From positions 477,516 through 541,515 of the forward strand of contig NW_006499969.1 of the NCBI RefSeq assembly GCF_000471905.2: a stretch of 64,000 bases of DNA. Reading direction: 5' to 3'. The notes beneath the pieces were generated by a model that did not search any database, was not told where the DNA came from, and worked only from the letters and a program-made list of their open reading frames with translations. The DNA comes from Amborella trichopoda. Its lineage: Eukaryota > Streptophyta > Magnoliopsida > Amborellales > Amborellaceae. Shown one piece after another: positions 51,501 to 64,000 of this stretch. Within the stretch, counting starts at the first letter, position 1. Each line of letters starts with the position of its first letter. The position numbers and the translations under genes were made by a program.

Positions 51501-54500
51501 AGACCTTGGTTCTATACCTGGTGAAATAATCATCTCGATTAAGATTTGTCAATGGGGGTACTTGATTGTACGATTATTGTTGCTTGCCCGCCTGGGGCAT
51601 TATTTTCGTTGTGCGCATCCCTTAGGAGAGGTCCAAAGTTTGGGAGGGAGCCTTCTTGGGATCAGTGACCGTGACGGCTACACTGATTACTCCTTTTTGT
51701 TGATTGCCCCTGGTGTTAGTTCGAGGGTTTCCATTGCCTTGGTTATTCGTAGAGTTGACAGACTATTGTCGTGAGCCCCCATGGTGACGTGACAGACTTT
51801 TTATGTGAACTGATTTAGAGATCAACCTTGACATGGAAGTCGGATTAAAGGCCTCAATGTGTATAGCAATCTCGGGTCTCATGTTCCGCACACAAGTTTG
51901 AACTGCTTCCTTCTCAGGCATCGGATTGGGATGGTGAGCAGCCGAATTTCTCCATCTTGATATGAACTACTCTACCAGCTCATTGGGGTCTTGAGTCAGG
52001 GTGAGAAGCTCGATGGTTTGAACCTCTCTCTCGACCTCATTGAAGCGCTGCTAGAATAGTTTCTCCATTTGCTCCCATGTATGTACTGAGTTTCTGAAAA
52101 GGATGGTTGGGAACGAAGTTGAAGGAACTTCTTCCTTAGGGACACTCACGAATGCATGGATAAGAAAATCCCTAATATGGATGAATGGGTTACAGAACCC
52201 GCAAGCCATAAGTGAAGTGTAAAAACATAAAATAAATGAAGAAACTTAGCTAAACAAGACGATCTGACTAAGGGGTAGTAAGTCCCTAGTGGAGTCATCA
52301 AGCTGGTTAAGTGCCTCGATCTCGCCCTTCAGATCTGGATGATCGGGTGGCACGTGTCTCGGGTTTCAGGGGAGACCCGACACTTTTGAGATAGCTTTCT
52401 TAGGAACCTCGTTCGAGAACAAAGCCAGGTATTACCAACCGATGAGAGAGGAATTTTAAGATGGGTTCGGGACTTACTCGCGCTGGCTCATGTGGGCGCC
52501 CTCTTAAATCATGAAGAAAGCCCCCCAGTAATAAAACTGGCCGGAATCTCCTCCCTTGGCTTGTATTCTCATGTTTTCTACAATCACACATATATGACAA
52601 AGGTTATAAGACAAGTGGGTCCATGGACCTCACCTAGCCTTTTGGGTGAACGTACACAGGCATACACATTCATAAGAAGAAGGAAAGAACGAGAGAAGAA
52701 AGATGTGGGAAAGAAGAATTTGACCAGGGGGGACATAAAAACAGTGACTAAGCTGGTGAGTAATTGGCCTGACATGGTAGTAAAACGGGCTCGGTAACTC
52801 GGATCAGCTCAACAAGATTAGTACTAGATGTCGATGTCGATGTCGATACTGACTAGCTAGACACGATGGTTAGTCTGTCGTGGCCATAAAGCAAGCACAA
52901 CAACATTATGGCTAGATGACAGGACTACCATAAGAGGCTAATCTCAACCCTTCTTAATCAAAAGAAAGGATAATAAAAAGAATGAAAGTCATAAAGAGAG
53001 AGTAAGAAGTAAGAGAATAAGAAAGAGAAGAGAAAGAAAGAGAGGAAGAGAAAGAAAGAAGGAGAAGAGTTTGAGAGAAGAGAGAAGGAAGGAGAAAAGA
53101 GAGTGAAAGACACAGTCGACGCTAGGCATCGCCAGCTATGTTGGAAGAGGAAGAGAAAGAAAGACATAGTCGACGCTAGGCATCGCCGACTGGGTTGGAA
53201 AGAGAAGAGAGAGACGGACAAAGTCGGCGTTAGGCTTCGTCGATAATGATTAAGAAGTGAGGAGAGATAAGACACAGTCAACCTTGGGCATTGTCATCTG
53301 TCTAGTCATCGAAGAGAGAGAAGATGCAGTCGACGCTAGGCTTCGTCGACTGTATTAGATAGAGAAGAGAAAAAAGATGCAGTCGGTGCTAGGCTTCACC
53401 GACTGTATTAGATAGCGAAGAGAGAGAAGATGCAGTCGGTGTTAGGTTTTGCCAACTGTATTAGATAAAGAAGAGAGAGAAGATGTAGTGAGTGTTAGGC
53501 TCCACCAACTGTGTTAGACATAGAAGAGAGATAAGATGCAGTCAGCGTTATGCTCTGTCAATTGTGTTTAGAGGAAGAGAAGAAAGAAGATAGAGTAGGC
53601 GCTAGCATCATCGATTGTATTTAGAAGGAGAGCGGGGAGAGTGATAAAGATGAGAAGAAGAGAGAGAAAGAGAGATAGAGATGAGAAAGGGGAGAGAAAG
53701 GGAGATAGAGATGAGAAAGAGGAGAGAGAAAGAGAGATAGAGATGATCATGAGGAGAGAGAAAGGGAGATATAGAGATGAGAAGAGGAGAGAGAAAGGGA
53801 GATATAGAGATGAGAAGAGGAGAGAGAAAGGGAGATATAGATATGAGAAGAGGAGAGAGAAAGGGAGATATAGAGATGAGAAGAGGAGAGAGAAAGGGAG
53901 ATATAGAGATGAGAAGAGGAGAGAGAAAGGGAGATATAGAGATGAGAAGAGGAGAGAGAAAGGGAGATATAGAGATGAGAAGACGAGAGAGAAAGGGAGA
54001 TATAGAGATGAGAAGATGAGAGAGAAAGGGAGATATAGAGATGAGAAGACGAGAGAGAAAGGGAGAGATAAATATTAGAAGAAGAAAGAAATGAGAAACG
54101 AGGGGAGGAGAGAAAAAAAGGGGAGGAGAGAGAAAATTACCTTATCAAAAGGTATCAACTCGTTTCTTCTCTTTCCTCTCTCTCTCTCCAAGACGCACCC
54201 ACGACAATGAAGTCTTTATTGATTGATTGAAGAAATGAATCCCAACCTTTTTTTAAAATTTGGCTTTGCATGCTTATATAGAATTGAGCCCAAACAAGGG
54301 ACGCCCAAAAACTACCTAAAACTAAAAATAATTACAATTTTATTGAATTAAAAGAAAATCTAAAAATTGGTGCAAATGGACTATTTTGCCCCTATCTAAC
54401 AATGTGTGGAATTTCAAAATAGTTACTGTTGCTGCTTGAGAACTTGCGAGATCTTCCATGACTGATCCGGGGTTGTTCTGATACCTGTTTGATTAAAAGA

Positions 54501-57500
54501 TGATTATTTTCTTATAGGGCTCGACAAGGGATTAATTTGATACCAATTTGGAGCCATGGATCATATTTTTAAGCCACGACCATGAGACTTGAAGTTTCGT
54601 TGAATCTTGAAAATTTTGGATCAATGATGTGCTCATTCCTTGATGTTTTTCTTCAGTTTCTTTGCTGAATCACACTGAGTATGTTGTCACGATCACGTTG
54701 CAACAAACAGCTCGATTTCGTGTTCAGATGAAGATTTTTTCGTCTTGAGTTTGGTCGAAATCTTGAAATTCGATAGCCGAAATTTACAGCAGCTTTGACG
54801 CCTTCGTGTGTGAAATCCAACCATTCATCGTATGTAGGGTTCGGGCTTGAGATAGCCACGGACCTTATACACAGAATGGAATTGGTTTCATGAAATTGGG
54901 TATGCGAGCCTCGTGATTTGGTCACCGGAGTGGGGCATGCTGTTAATGAATTTTCTGCAACTTTTGTTCACTGATCAGCAACTTCCCTCTAGTTTTTCTC
55001 CCTGTTTGAGCATCATCACAGGGCGTACCACACATCGAATAGCTCGTCTTGAAGAGACGAACATGCTCAAAAAATTTGAGCGCTATTCAACTCAAAACGA
55101 GTGAGACATGGGCTTCGAAATTCACTACTGATGACTATAAAAACAACCACCTCTAATGGTGTTTTGGTGTAAGGTGGCCACATGGGAATAGTGTGCGGCC
55201 CACCCCTTTTCGGTATTTTACCCATAACTTTGTCTTGGAGTGACCGATTAAGCTGAAACATGACTCATAGGGGTTTTCAATCGTATCGGATCCAATGACA
55301 GTGGTTCCACAGCAATTTGACACACCAAAAATGTAGTTCTAGTTATGAGGTCCACTTCAGCGTACAAGAGGCCAATTTTTTTCGAAATGTTTTCTTTGTG
55401 TTTATTACCTTAGACATGTCTGATCATAATGAAACTTGGCAAATGACTCTTTGGAGTACTGATGAAGATCTTGACCAATTCTGGAGCCATTTTGAGACTG
55501 TCAAAATTGCCACTGTTTTGTTGACTTTGTTGATCTGCTTCCTCTTTATTTCGCATCGGGGACCAAGATGCTGAAAAAATGTGTTCAAATTGACCATACT
55601 AAGAAATTGATTTTTTTTCATACCATATTGTGCTTAACGTGCTAGGTTAGTTGGGTTGGGGAAAGCCCAAGTTACCTCGGCATAGAGAAAGAAACCGATA
55701 AGGGTTAGATGGGTCATCCCTTACTGAGGTTGACGTATGCTTGAAAGAGTAAGTCAAGAGAATGTGTGACCCCTGTGTGTGATGGAAGCCTTTAAAGATA
55801 GGGCCAAAGCCTCATCATTTGTACCAACACATGACATGAACATTGATAATCATTTTAGAGAAAGTGAACTACCTTTCAAGGTGAAGCGTGTTCATGTGCG
55901 AGAGATACCCCCTATGTACCATCAAGAAATGGATTGCATTAGGTCAAGATATCATAGGTTTCACCTCTTGGGGGACCTAAAATCAATAAACTAGGACTAC
56001 AATCCTTTGCCCATGGACTAGACTTTGGTGACCCACTAATGATTCTCTGTGTGGATTGTTGGTCATGGGCAACGTTGTTTCAGTTAGAGAAAGCATGTGT
56101 GGTCCATAGTTCGCAGTTGGAGGTGTAGTGCCCCATTGCATAATTTATTCCTTGACCATATTGATCATTTTCCTATCAAAATATTTAATTTTGTTTGTTT
56201 TAATAATATATAATTTTTAGAATTGTTATTTTAATTTTTCTAAATTTCTGGATATTTTATTTATCAAATTTGGATTTTTAAAACCAGAGTTATTGATTTT
56301 ATATTTATTTAAATATTCAAATAATGATTTTAGTTTTTATTTTAACTTAAAACAATAATATATTGCATGGAAAGCCCAATAGGACGTTTAAAGCCACCAT
56401 TACAAATTAGGAAGGGCCCATTTTGTGCCACAATGGGTGGCACACCCCACCTAGGGAATTTATTATTTTAAAAGCAGGAGCTCTTGTCTTGTGTGATAAG
56501 AAATGTGTGTCTTGGAAAGCCTAACCTTTGTAGAGATTTTGAATCATAGTTTTAGTATGTGTGAGAAGGCTTGAGCATAAAATAAGAATGGATAATATTA
56601 TCATATATTAATTTTTTATTTAAATTAATTGATGGGAAAATATTTTAGGAAGTAGGGGATAATGATTCTAACACATTCCATAGGATGTTGATGATGGTTA
56701 GGTGCATTGATCTCGCCCTCTGGGTCTGGATGACTTGGCGGTGTCTCGGGTTTTAAGAGAACCCGGGACTTGAAATTGCTCTTCGAGAACCTTGTTAGAA
56801 AACAGGGGTAGGTATACCAATTGAGGAGAGAGGAATTTAAGGTGGGTTTGAGACTTACACGAGCTGGCTCGTGTGGGTGCCCTCTTAGATTACGAAGAGA
56901 GCCCCCTATTCCTTCATTTGGTTCGAAATTGCATCCCTTGACATGTACTCTCCTGTTTCTGCAATCACACACACATGGTTAATGTTACAAGACAAGTGGG
57001 CCAGGGGACCCCACCTTGTCTTTGGGAGAATGTACATAAGCGTGAACATTCAAAAGATGAAGGGAAGAATAAGAGGATAGAGATTGGGGTCAAGAAAAGG
57101 AAGAGAAAGAGAAGGAATAGAAGAAAAGGTGAGAAGAATTTGATTGAGTAGCTAGACTGACACAGTGGCTAGATCAGTAGATGGTTGACCTGACGTGGTA
57201 GCAAGACGGGCATGGTAACTGAGACCGGCACAACGACATTACTATTAGACCATGGAACCAATACCAACCAGCCTGATACAATGGCTAGTCTGTCGTGACA
57301 GCAAGATGGGCACGGTAACTCAGATTGATACAACGACATTATTGCTATACGACAAGACTATCATGACCATCCTAATCTTAACCTTCCTTGGTTAAACAAG
57401 AAGTAAAGGAGAAAGAAGAGAGAAGAGAAAGAAAGGGAAGAGGGAGGAATAAGAAGAGAAGAGGTGAAGAAAAGAGAAGAAAGAGTACAGAGAGAGAAGG

Positions 57501-59062
57501 AAAGAAAGAGAGAGGAGAAAGAAGAAAAAGAAGAGAAGAATAAAGAGGAAAAAGGGAGAAGAGAGAAAAAGATGAAGATGAACAAAGAGAGAAGAGGAAA
57601 AGAAGAGAGAAAGAAAGAAGGGGGAATAGAGAATAGGAAGAAGTGATAGAAAGAAAGAAGTGAGAGAAAGAAGAAGGAAAAGAGAGACAGGTAGGGAGAG
57701 GAGGGCGAAGGAAGAAAGAGAAAGGCAAGTAGAGAAGGAAGAGAAAGAAGAGAGGGAAGGGAGAAAGAAAACATGGACGGCGATAGCTTCCTCCATCCAT
57801 GAAAAAAGAAAAGGAGAGAGAATACATGGACGGTGATGGGCCTCTGCTGTCTATGACAAAAGGGAGAGGAGAGAGAAGACATAGACGACGATGGGTTCTG
57901 TCATCGATGTCATGAAAGAGAAAGAGACATGGAGAACGATGGGCTTCCACCATCCATGATAGGCGAAAGAAAAGAGAAAGAAACTTGGACGGCGATGGGT
58001 TTCTGCCGTTCATGACATGAGAAAGAGAGGATAAAGAAACATGGACGACGATAAGCTTCAGCCGTCCATGATAGCAAAAAGATAGGAGAAAGAAATATGG
58101 ACGACGATAAGCTTCCGTCGTCCATGACAGCAAAAAGAGAGGAGAAAGAAATATGGACGACGATGGGCTTCCACTGTCCATGCTATGAGAGAGAGAAAAG
58201 AAAGAAACATAGACAGTGATGGGCTTCCACCGTCCATGTTAGGAGAAAGAGAAGAGAAAGAAACATGAACGACGATAAGCTTCCACCGTCCATGACTAGA
58301 GAAAGAGAAGAGAAAGAAACCTAGACGATGATGAGGTTCCGCCGTCCATGACATGGCGGAAGAGAGAAAACATGGACGGCGATGCCGCTGTCCACGACAT
58401 GAGAGAAAGAAGAGATAAAGAACATGGATGGCGATGGGTTTCTGCCGTCCTTGACAAGAAGGGGAGAAGATTGAAAACATGGACGACGATGGGCTTCTGC
58501 TGTCCATGACAAAAAGAAGAGGGAAGAGAAAGAAAAACATGGACAGCGATAGCTTCCGCCGTCCATGACAAAGGGGAAAGAAGAGAGGGGCACATGGATG
58601 ACAATGGATTCCGTTGTCCATAAAAAGAAAGAGAGGAATCTGAATCGAGACCCGGCCCGCCACTCGGGTTAAGGCCCAGGTCATTGTACATGCTCCAAGA
58701 GAAAGAGAATATCATACTCGATGATAGGCTCTGCCATGCATAAGTGAAAAAGAGAGAGAAAGGAGGAACATGATGAATGAAAGAAGAAAAATATTAGGAA
58801 AGAATGAGGATGAGTAAGGAAAGAGAACAGAGGTAAAGAAGGAAGAAGAAGATGAAAGACACATGCGACGATGGCCCACTACCATGCATGTTGAGAGAAG
58901 AGAGAGAAGGAAAGAGGATGAGAGATAAAAAAGACAATAAGAAGAGGATAGAGACAAAGATAGTGGTAGAGGAGTGAAAGATAGAGAAAAAGAGGAGAGA
59001 GAAAGAGAGAGGAGAGAGGAGGAGAGAGAAAGTTACCCTATCGAAGGGTACCAACCTTTTCT

Positions 59063-59100
<38 letters not shown>

Positions 59101-62100
59101 NNNNNNNNNNNNNNNNNNNNNNNNNNNNNNNNNNNNNNNNNNNNNNNNNNNNNNNNNNNNNNNNNNNNNNNNNNNNNNNNNNNNNNNNNNNNNNNNNNNN
59201 NNNNNNNNNNNNNNNNNNNNNNNNNNNNNNNNNNNNNNNNNNNNNNNNNNNNNNNNNNNNNNNNNNNNNNNNNNNNNNNNNNNNNNNNNNNNNNNNNNNN
59301 NNNNNNNNNNNNNNNNNNNNNNNNNNNNNNNNNNNNNNNNNNNNNNNNNNNNNNNNNNNNNNNNNNNNNNNNNNNNNNNNNNNNNNNNNNNNNNNNNNNN
59401 NNNNNNNNNNNNNNNNNNNNNNNNNNNNNNNNNNNNNNNNNNNNNNNNNNNNNNNNNNNNNNNNNNNNNNNNNNNTGGATGCTCAAAATCCAGCCTAATA
59501 GATGATAATTACAATTATTTTGAATTAAAAAAATCTAAAAATAGGGTGCAAGATGATAGTTTTGCCCCTGCCCAACAATTAACAAAATTCCAAAACAGTC
59601 CCTGCTTCTGCCTTTGAAGGTGTGTGATCTTCCATGGATGATTCGGGGTTGTTCTGACGTCTATTTCATTGAAAGATGATTACTTTCTCGTTGGGCTCAG
59701 CATGACGATCAATTTGATAACAACTTCAAATCATAGATCGCGTTTTTAAGCCACGATCACGCCACTTAAAATTTGCATGGATCTTGAAAACTTTGGATTG
59801 ATAGTGTACTCATTCCTTGGTAGTTATTTTTTATTTCTTCATTGAATCACACTAAGCATCTGTGACAATCGTATTGCAATAAATGCAGCTCAATTTCATT
59901 TCCGAATGAAGATTTCACAACTTTTGGGTTTTGGCTAGAATCTTGAATTTTGACGGCCAGAATTTATAGCAACTTTGACGCCTTCTTGTGCCAAATCCGA
60001 TTTTTCATCATGTGTGGGGTTTAGACCAAAGATAGTCCTAGATCTTATGCACGTGATGGAATTGGTCTTGCATTAATCCGATGTGCGAGCGTCGTGATAT
60101 GATCGTTCAAGTTGGTGGGGATCATATTCACTCTGGTACCATAGTAGGTAAACTGGAAGGGGAACAGGATGTCACTTTGGGTTTTGTTGATCTACTACGT
60201 GATGATTTTATTGAAAAAGACCGAAGTCGCGGTATTTATTTCACTCAAGATTGGGTATCTATGCTAGGTGTTCTGCCCATGGCTTCAGGTGGCATTCACG
60301 TTTGGCATATGCCTGCCCTGACCGAGATCTGTGGTGTTGTTGAATTTTTTGCAACTTTTGCCACGAATCACCAATTTCTCTCTAACTTTTCTCCCTGCTC
60401 GGGTGTCATTACGGGCGTACCACGTATCGACATGCTGGTCTTGATGAGACGAACAAGCTCCAAAAGGTTTAAGCGCGATCCGACTCAAAATGAGTGAGAT
60501 ACGGGTCTTCGAAGTTGTTACTCATGACTGTGAAGATAGTCACCATTAATGGTGACTTGGTGCAGGGAGGCCGCAAGGGAATAGTGTGCGACCCACCCCT
60601 TTTTAATGTTTTACTCATAACTTTGTCCTGGAGTGTTTGTTTTTTATCGAAACTTGACCCATAAGGGTTTTAAACCATGCCAGATCTGATGGTGGTGGTC
60701 CCACAACTATTTAACGCACGAAAATAGAGTTCTAGTTACGAGGTCAGTTTCAAGGTGTTAAAGGCCTATTTTTCCATAATTGTTTCTTCGTCTACACTAC
60801 CTTAGACATGTCGGATTGCGAAGAAACTTGACAGATGGCCTTTTGTAGTCCTTAGGAAGATTTTCACCCGTTCTGGGGTAATTCTAAGATTTTAAAAAAT
60901 TACACTGTATGTCAAGGCTTTATTGACTGGCTTCCTCTTTTGTTCTGCATCGACGACCCAAGATGCTGAAACATGTGTTCAAACAGCTTGCCCCGTCGAA
61001 TGTTGTGCTTCGAAAGAAGCGAGAAGGACAACATTCAAAAAATTTCTTCATCTTTATTACTTTTTTCTTCCTAGCCGCAAGACCATGTGAACGCCGAGGA
61101 GATATCCATGCAATGTTTTAACTAGGATGCTCAAAAGTTTGGATGCAATGTGCAGATCCATCAGTGGAGACTTTAGGGGGAGATGAGGCTTTTTTTAGGG
61201 ATCCTGTCGAAGTCCTCAACTTCAAGGGACTGTTTGTGATTTGACAGCTAAGGATTTTGTACAGACCTTGTTGGTCAGAATCAAGCCTATCTGGAGGCCA
61301 AGTGTCATGCTTTAGGGAACTTCTTCTCATCTGGTCCGGTTTCTTTGTTTTATTGTTTGTTCTAGACGATCTGCTTGTGGGCCTTTTGTTGGTGGTCGTT
61401 TGCTTTGTGCACCAGGATGTCCTTAGCGGGCAAGGTACCTCATTTTTTAAGTGTTCAGCTGTGGGTGCAACCCTGCTTACTGCTTGGAAGTTTCGACAAT
61501 TAGGATACCTCTCTTCTTCATTCGAGGCATCCCCTAAGAACTAAATCCTGTTGCTACATAGCAGGTTCAAGGTCTTTTTAACTTAGCCTTCTTAGGGCAT
61601 CTTCAACGTCTTGGAGTACGTTAGTGATCTCTTGGGAATGGTGCTCTTCTTCATGATACTTGTCTTGCCTTCTTGGCAAATCTTTTATCCTTCGAGTCCT
61701 TTTGCAAATGGACTCAAGCTATCAGAATCTTTTCTTTATAGTCGTATTTTTTAGTTTGAATGCAGGTTGAAGCCTCCTATAAAGGTGAATGCTATATCAA
61801 CCTACTTATTTGTCTAGGCGCCCTTTGCGGGTTTTCACTTGGACTTAGGAAGCTAGGACGTGCACTATGGTTTAAGGTCATACAGCTGGACTGTGGTGGA
61901 GATGGATGGCAGTCCATAGAGGCCATCAAGTGAGTATGGTAGTGGTTTGACTCACTTTAGGGAGATGACAAAAGGCTACTTGTAAAAGATGGGTAATGTA
62001 TGGATAGAAGGTGGAAAGTGATGACCCATTAGCTGACGGTGAGTATGGATGGCACGATGGTTCACCGTTTTGTGAGCGCGGGTAAGACTTACTGGGGAAT

Positions 62101-64000
62101 GATAAATGGTAATGAAGGAAGATGGATTTAATGGGGGTTTGATAGTGGTGCGTGCCCACACGAACGGGTTGATTAGGGAAGGCATGTGTGAGGACACACG
62201 TAAATGGTCATACCTTCTAGACCTATGCAAAGAAGTTTAATGTCATGCAGCTAGGGCATGCATTATAGTTTAAGGTCATGTAGCTGAACTGTGGCAAGGC
62301 AGTTTAAAGTCCTGCAGCTAGAATCATGAAATTTTAGGTCGTGCAACTATACCCCCACTACAGTTTAAGGTCATATAGTTTGGACGATTTCTGTTCAGTT
62401 TAGGGTCATGCAGCATGGATCATAGAGTGTAAGGTCGTGCAACTAGACCTCCAATACAATTTAAAGTCATATAGTTTGGACCATGGTTGTGCAGTTTAGG
62501 GTTTAAGGTCATACAACTAGACCTCTGCTACAGTTTAAGGTCATGAAGTTTGGACCATAGCCGTGCAGTTTAGGGTCATGCAGCATGAGTATGCAGTTTA
62601 AGGTCGTGCAACTAGACCTCTGCTACAGTTTAAGGTCATATAGTTTGGACCATGGTTGTGCAGTTTAGGGTCATGCAGCATGGACCATACAGTTTAAGGT
62701 CATGCAACTAGAGCTCCGCTACAATTTAATTTTGCAGTTTAGGGTCATGTAGCATGGACCATGCAATTTAAGGTCGTGCAACTAGACCTCCGCTACAGCT
62801 TAAGGCCATATAGTTTGGACCATGTAGTTTAGAGTCATGCACCTAGACCCTTGTGGGGTGCGATGTAGGTGTAACTCCATGGGGAGTAGAAGCATGAATG
62901 ACAATCCGACTCCCTGGGGATAAAATGGTTAGCAGGGGGCTTAGATGGAGATGGTAAATGGAAGCTGACTGCACTAGAGATTAGGGGGTGAAAAATGAGG
63001 CTTTATGGAGAATAAGTTCATAGAAAGGTAACCCGACTCCCTGAGGATAACATAACGAAGGAATAATGGTTTGGTGCGAAATAGACCCACTGGGGATTGA
63101 AGAGGTAGGAACAATCGTAACTTCACTAGGGATGATGGGCTACAATACGGGTGTGACACCTATCGGGGATGAGGGGCAATGGCCCGCTCCTGACTCCATT
63201 GGGGATGATAGGTCACTGCCTGCGTGCAACTCCATTGGGGATGACAAGTCATGGCCAGAGTGAAACTTCACTAGGGATAGTGATAGGACACACACGGTGG
63301 TAACCAAATGCAAGCATGTACGTGGCGTTAACATGGGGAGAGTAACACACACGACGGTGGACTTGAACGATTGCAGCATTTACACGTGTGACGTCAGCAC
63401 AGGCGGCGGTAGCACACGCCGCGCTAGCATGCGCAGTGATAATAAATGCAACAGAAAACTTGAGAATACAGCCGGTACTAACTTTTGACAACACAACCGG
63501 CGCTGGGCCCTTGAGAACACAGCCGGCGCTGGGCACAGATTACATAGACTGCGGTGATTTGTGTTCAAGCCTCGGGTTGAGCCCAACCCGGTCCTGGTCT
63601 CTATTGCATGGGATTTCATGGGTGGCAGTGAACTTCGTTCGGGCCTCGAGCTTGAGCCCGACCTGTTTTGGCCCGTCGTCGTTTGGTCTTCAGGGACATG
63701 ATTGGCATTCTTGATTTGCTATGGGCACTTCAGGGAAACTTCACCTATATACAGGGGTGAACCCCATTCTTACCATTTTACCAAAGGTTAAAACATTTAG
63801 TAGTGAGGGAGAGAGACCTCTGGGCGAGGACTTTGGTTAAAACAGAGGGTGCTCGAAGTTTTGCCGGCAAGCAGGAGAAGGTTCCAACGAGGAGGAGAGA
63901 GCACTAGAGCATTTGTAGGAATCTGTGGTGAGGGTTACTGCTCAAGGGCGAAAAGTAGGGAGTTAACCAAGGAGAAGCGAGAAACCCCGACTATTATTCC

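Overview
The window is a piece of a plant nuclear genome made almost entirely of nested, decayed retrotransposons. The evidence for a plant is a LINE with the plant-type EN-RT-zf-RVT-RNase H order, Ty1/copia and Ty3/gypsy elements with tRNA primer-binding sites, a plant mobile domain (PMD/MAIN-like) relic, and a captured piece of plastid rbcL. I see no intact host gene, rRNA, tRNA or CRISPR.

Layout. 1-5560: the 3' part of a Ty1/copia element on the + strand (diverged 190-bp tandem repeats, RNase H relic, polypurine tract, 3' LTR from 3608). 5595-6077: a foldback element. 6737-12145: a small non-autonomous copia-like LTR element (target duplication GCTTC), whose 5' LTR is split by a 5'-truncated LINE (6888-10912, target duplication TGTTAC). 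12151-14361: unassigned. 14362-33586: Tat-A, a large Ty3/gypsy element of the Tat/Ogre type on the minus strand. 33587-35505: unassigned DNA with a PMD pseudogene on the minus strand. 35506-37771: a gag-only LTR element with iMet-type primer site and target duplication ATGAG. 37777-39965: unassigned, with a GA microsatellite and a 60-N gap. From 39966: a second copia LTR (same family as 3608-5560), interrupted first by Tat-B (40053-55593, target duplication CCATA), then at 56695 by Tat-C, which runs off the right end.

The three Tat elements all read on the minus strand and share one plan. From right to left it is: 5' LTR, tRNA-Arg-like primer site, gag with CHHC knuckles, proline/acid-rich linker, RT, RNase H, a second (archaeal-type) RNase H, integrase, a 3-4 kb 3' UTR full of tandem arrays, then the 3' LTR. 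None can be autonomous. Tat-A has an integrase deletion and a tandem RT-RNase H duplication. Tat-B has stops and lost its leader and gag N-terminus. Only the 3' end of Tat-C is visible.

The most interesting signals are in the non-coding parts of the Tat family: (i) U5/leader arrays of about 50-bp units, each a perfect or near-perfect hairpin separated by a pyrimidine-rich (sense strand) spacer, with a different stem sequence in A, B and C but paired substitutions within stems; (ii) the same element-specific stem core reused in the 3' UTR arrays of A and B; (iii) 3' UTR arrays in which a 13-15 nt motif is complementary to the element's own primer-binding site, so that the RNA mimics the primer tRNA 3' end; (iv) an open rbcL fragment sitting in the U3 of Tat-C. 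All domain calls are from motif reading by eye; no alignment or search was run.
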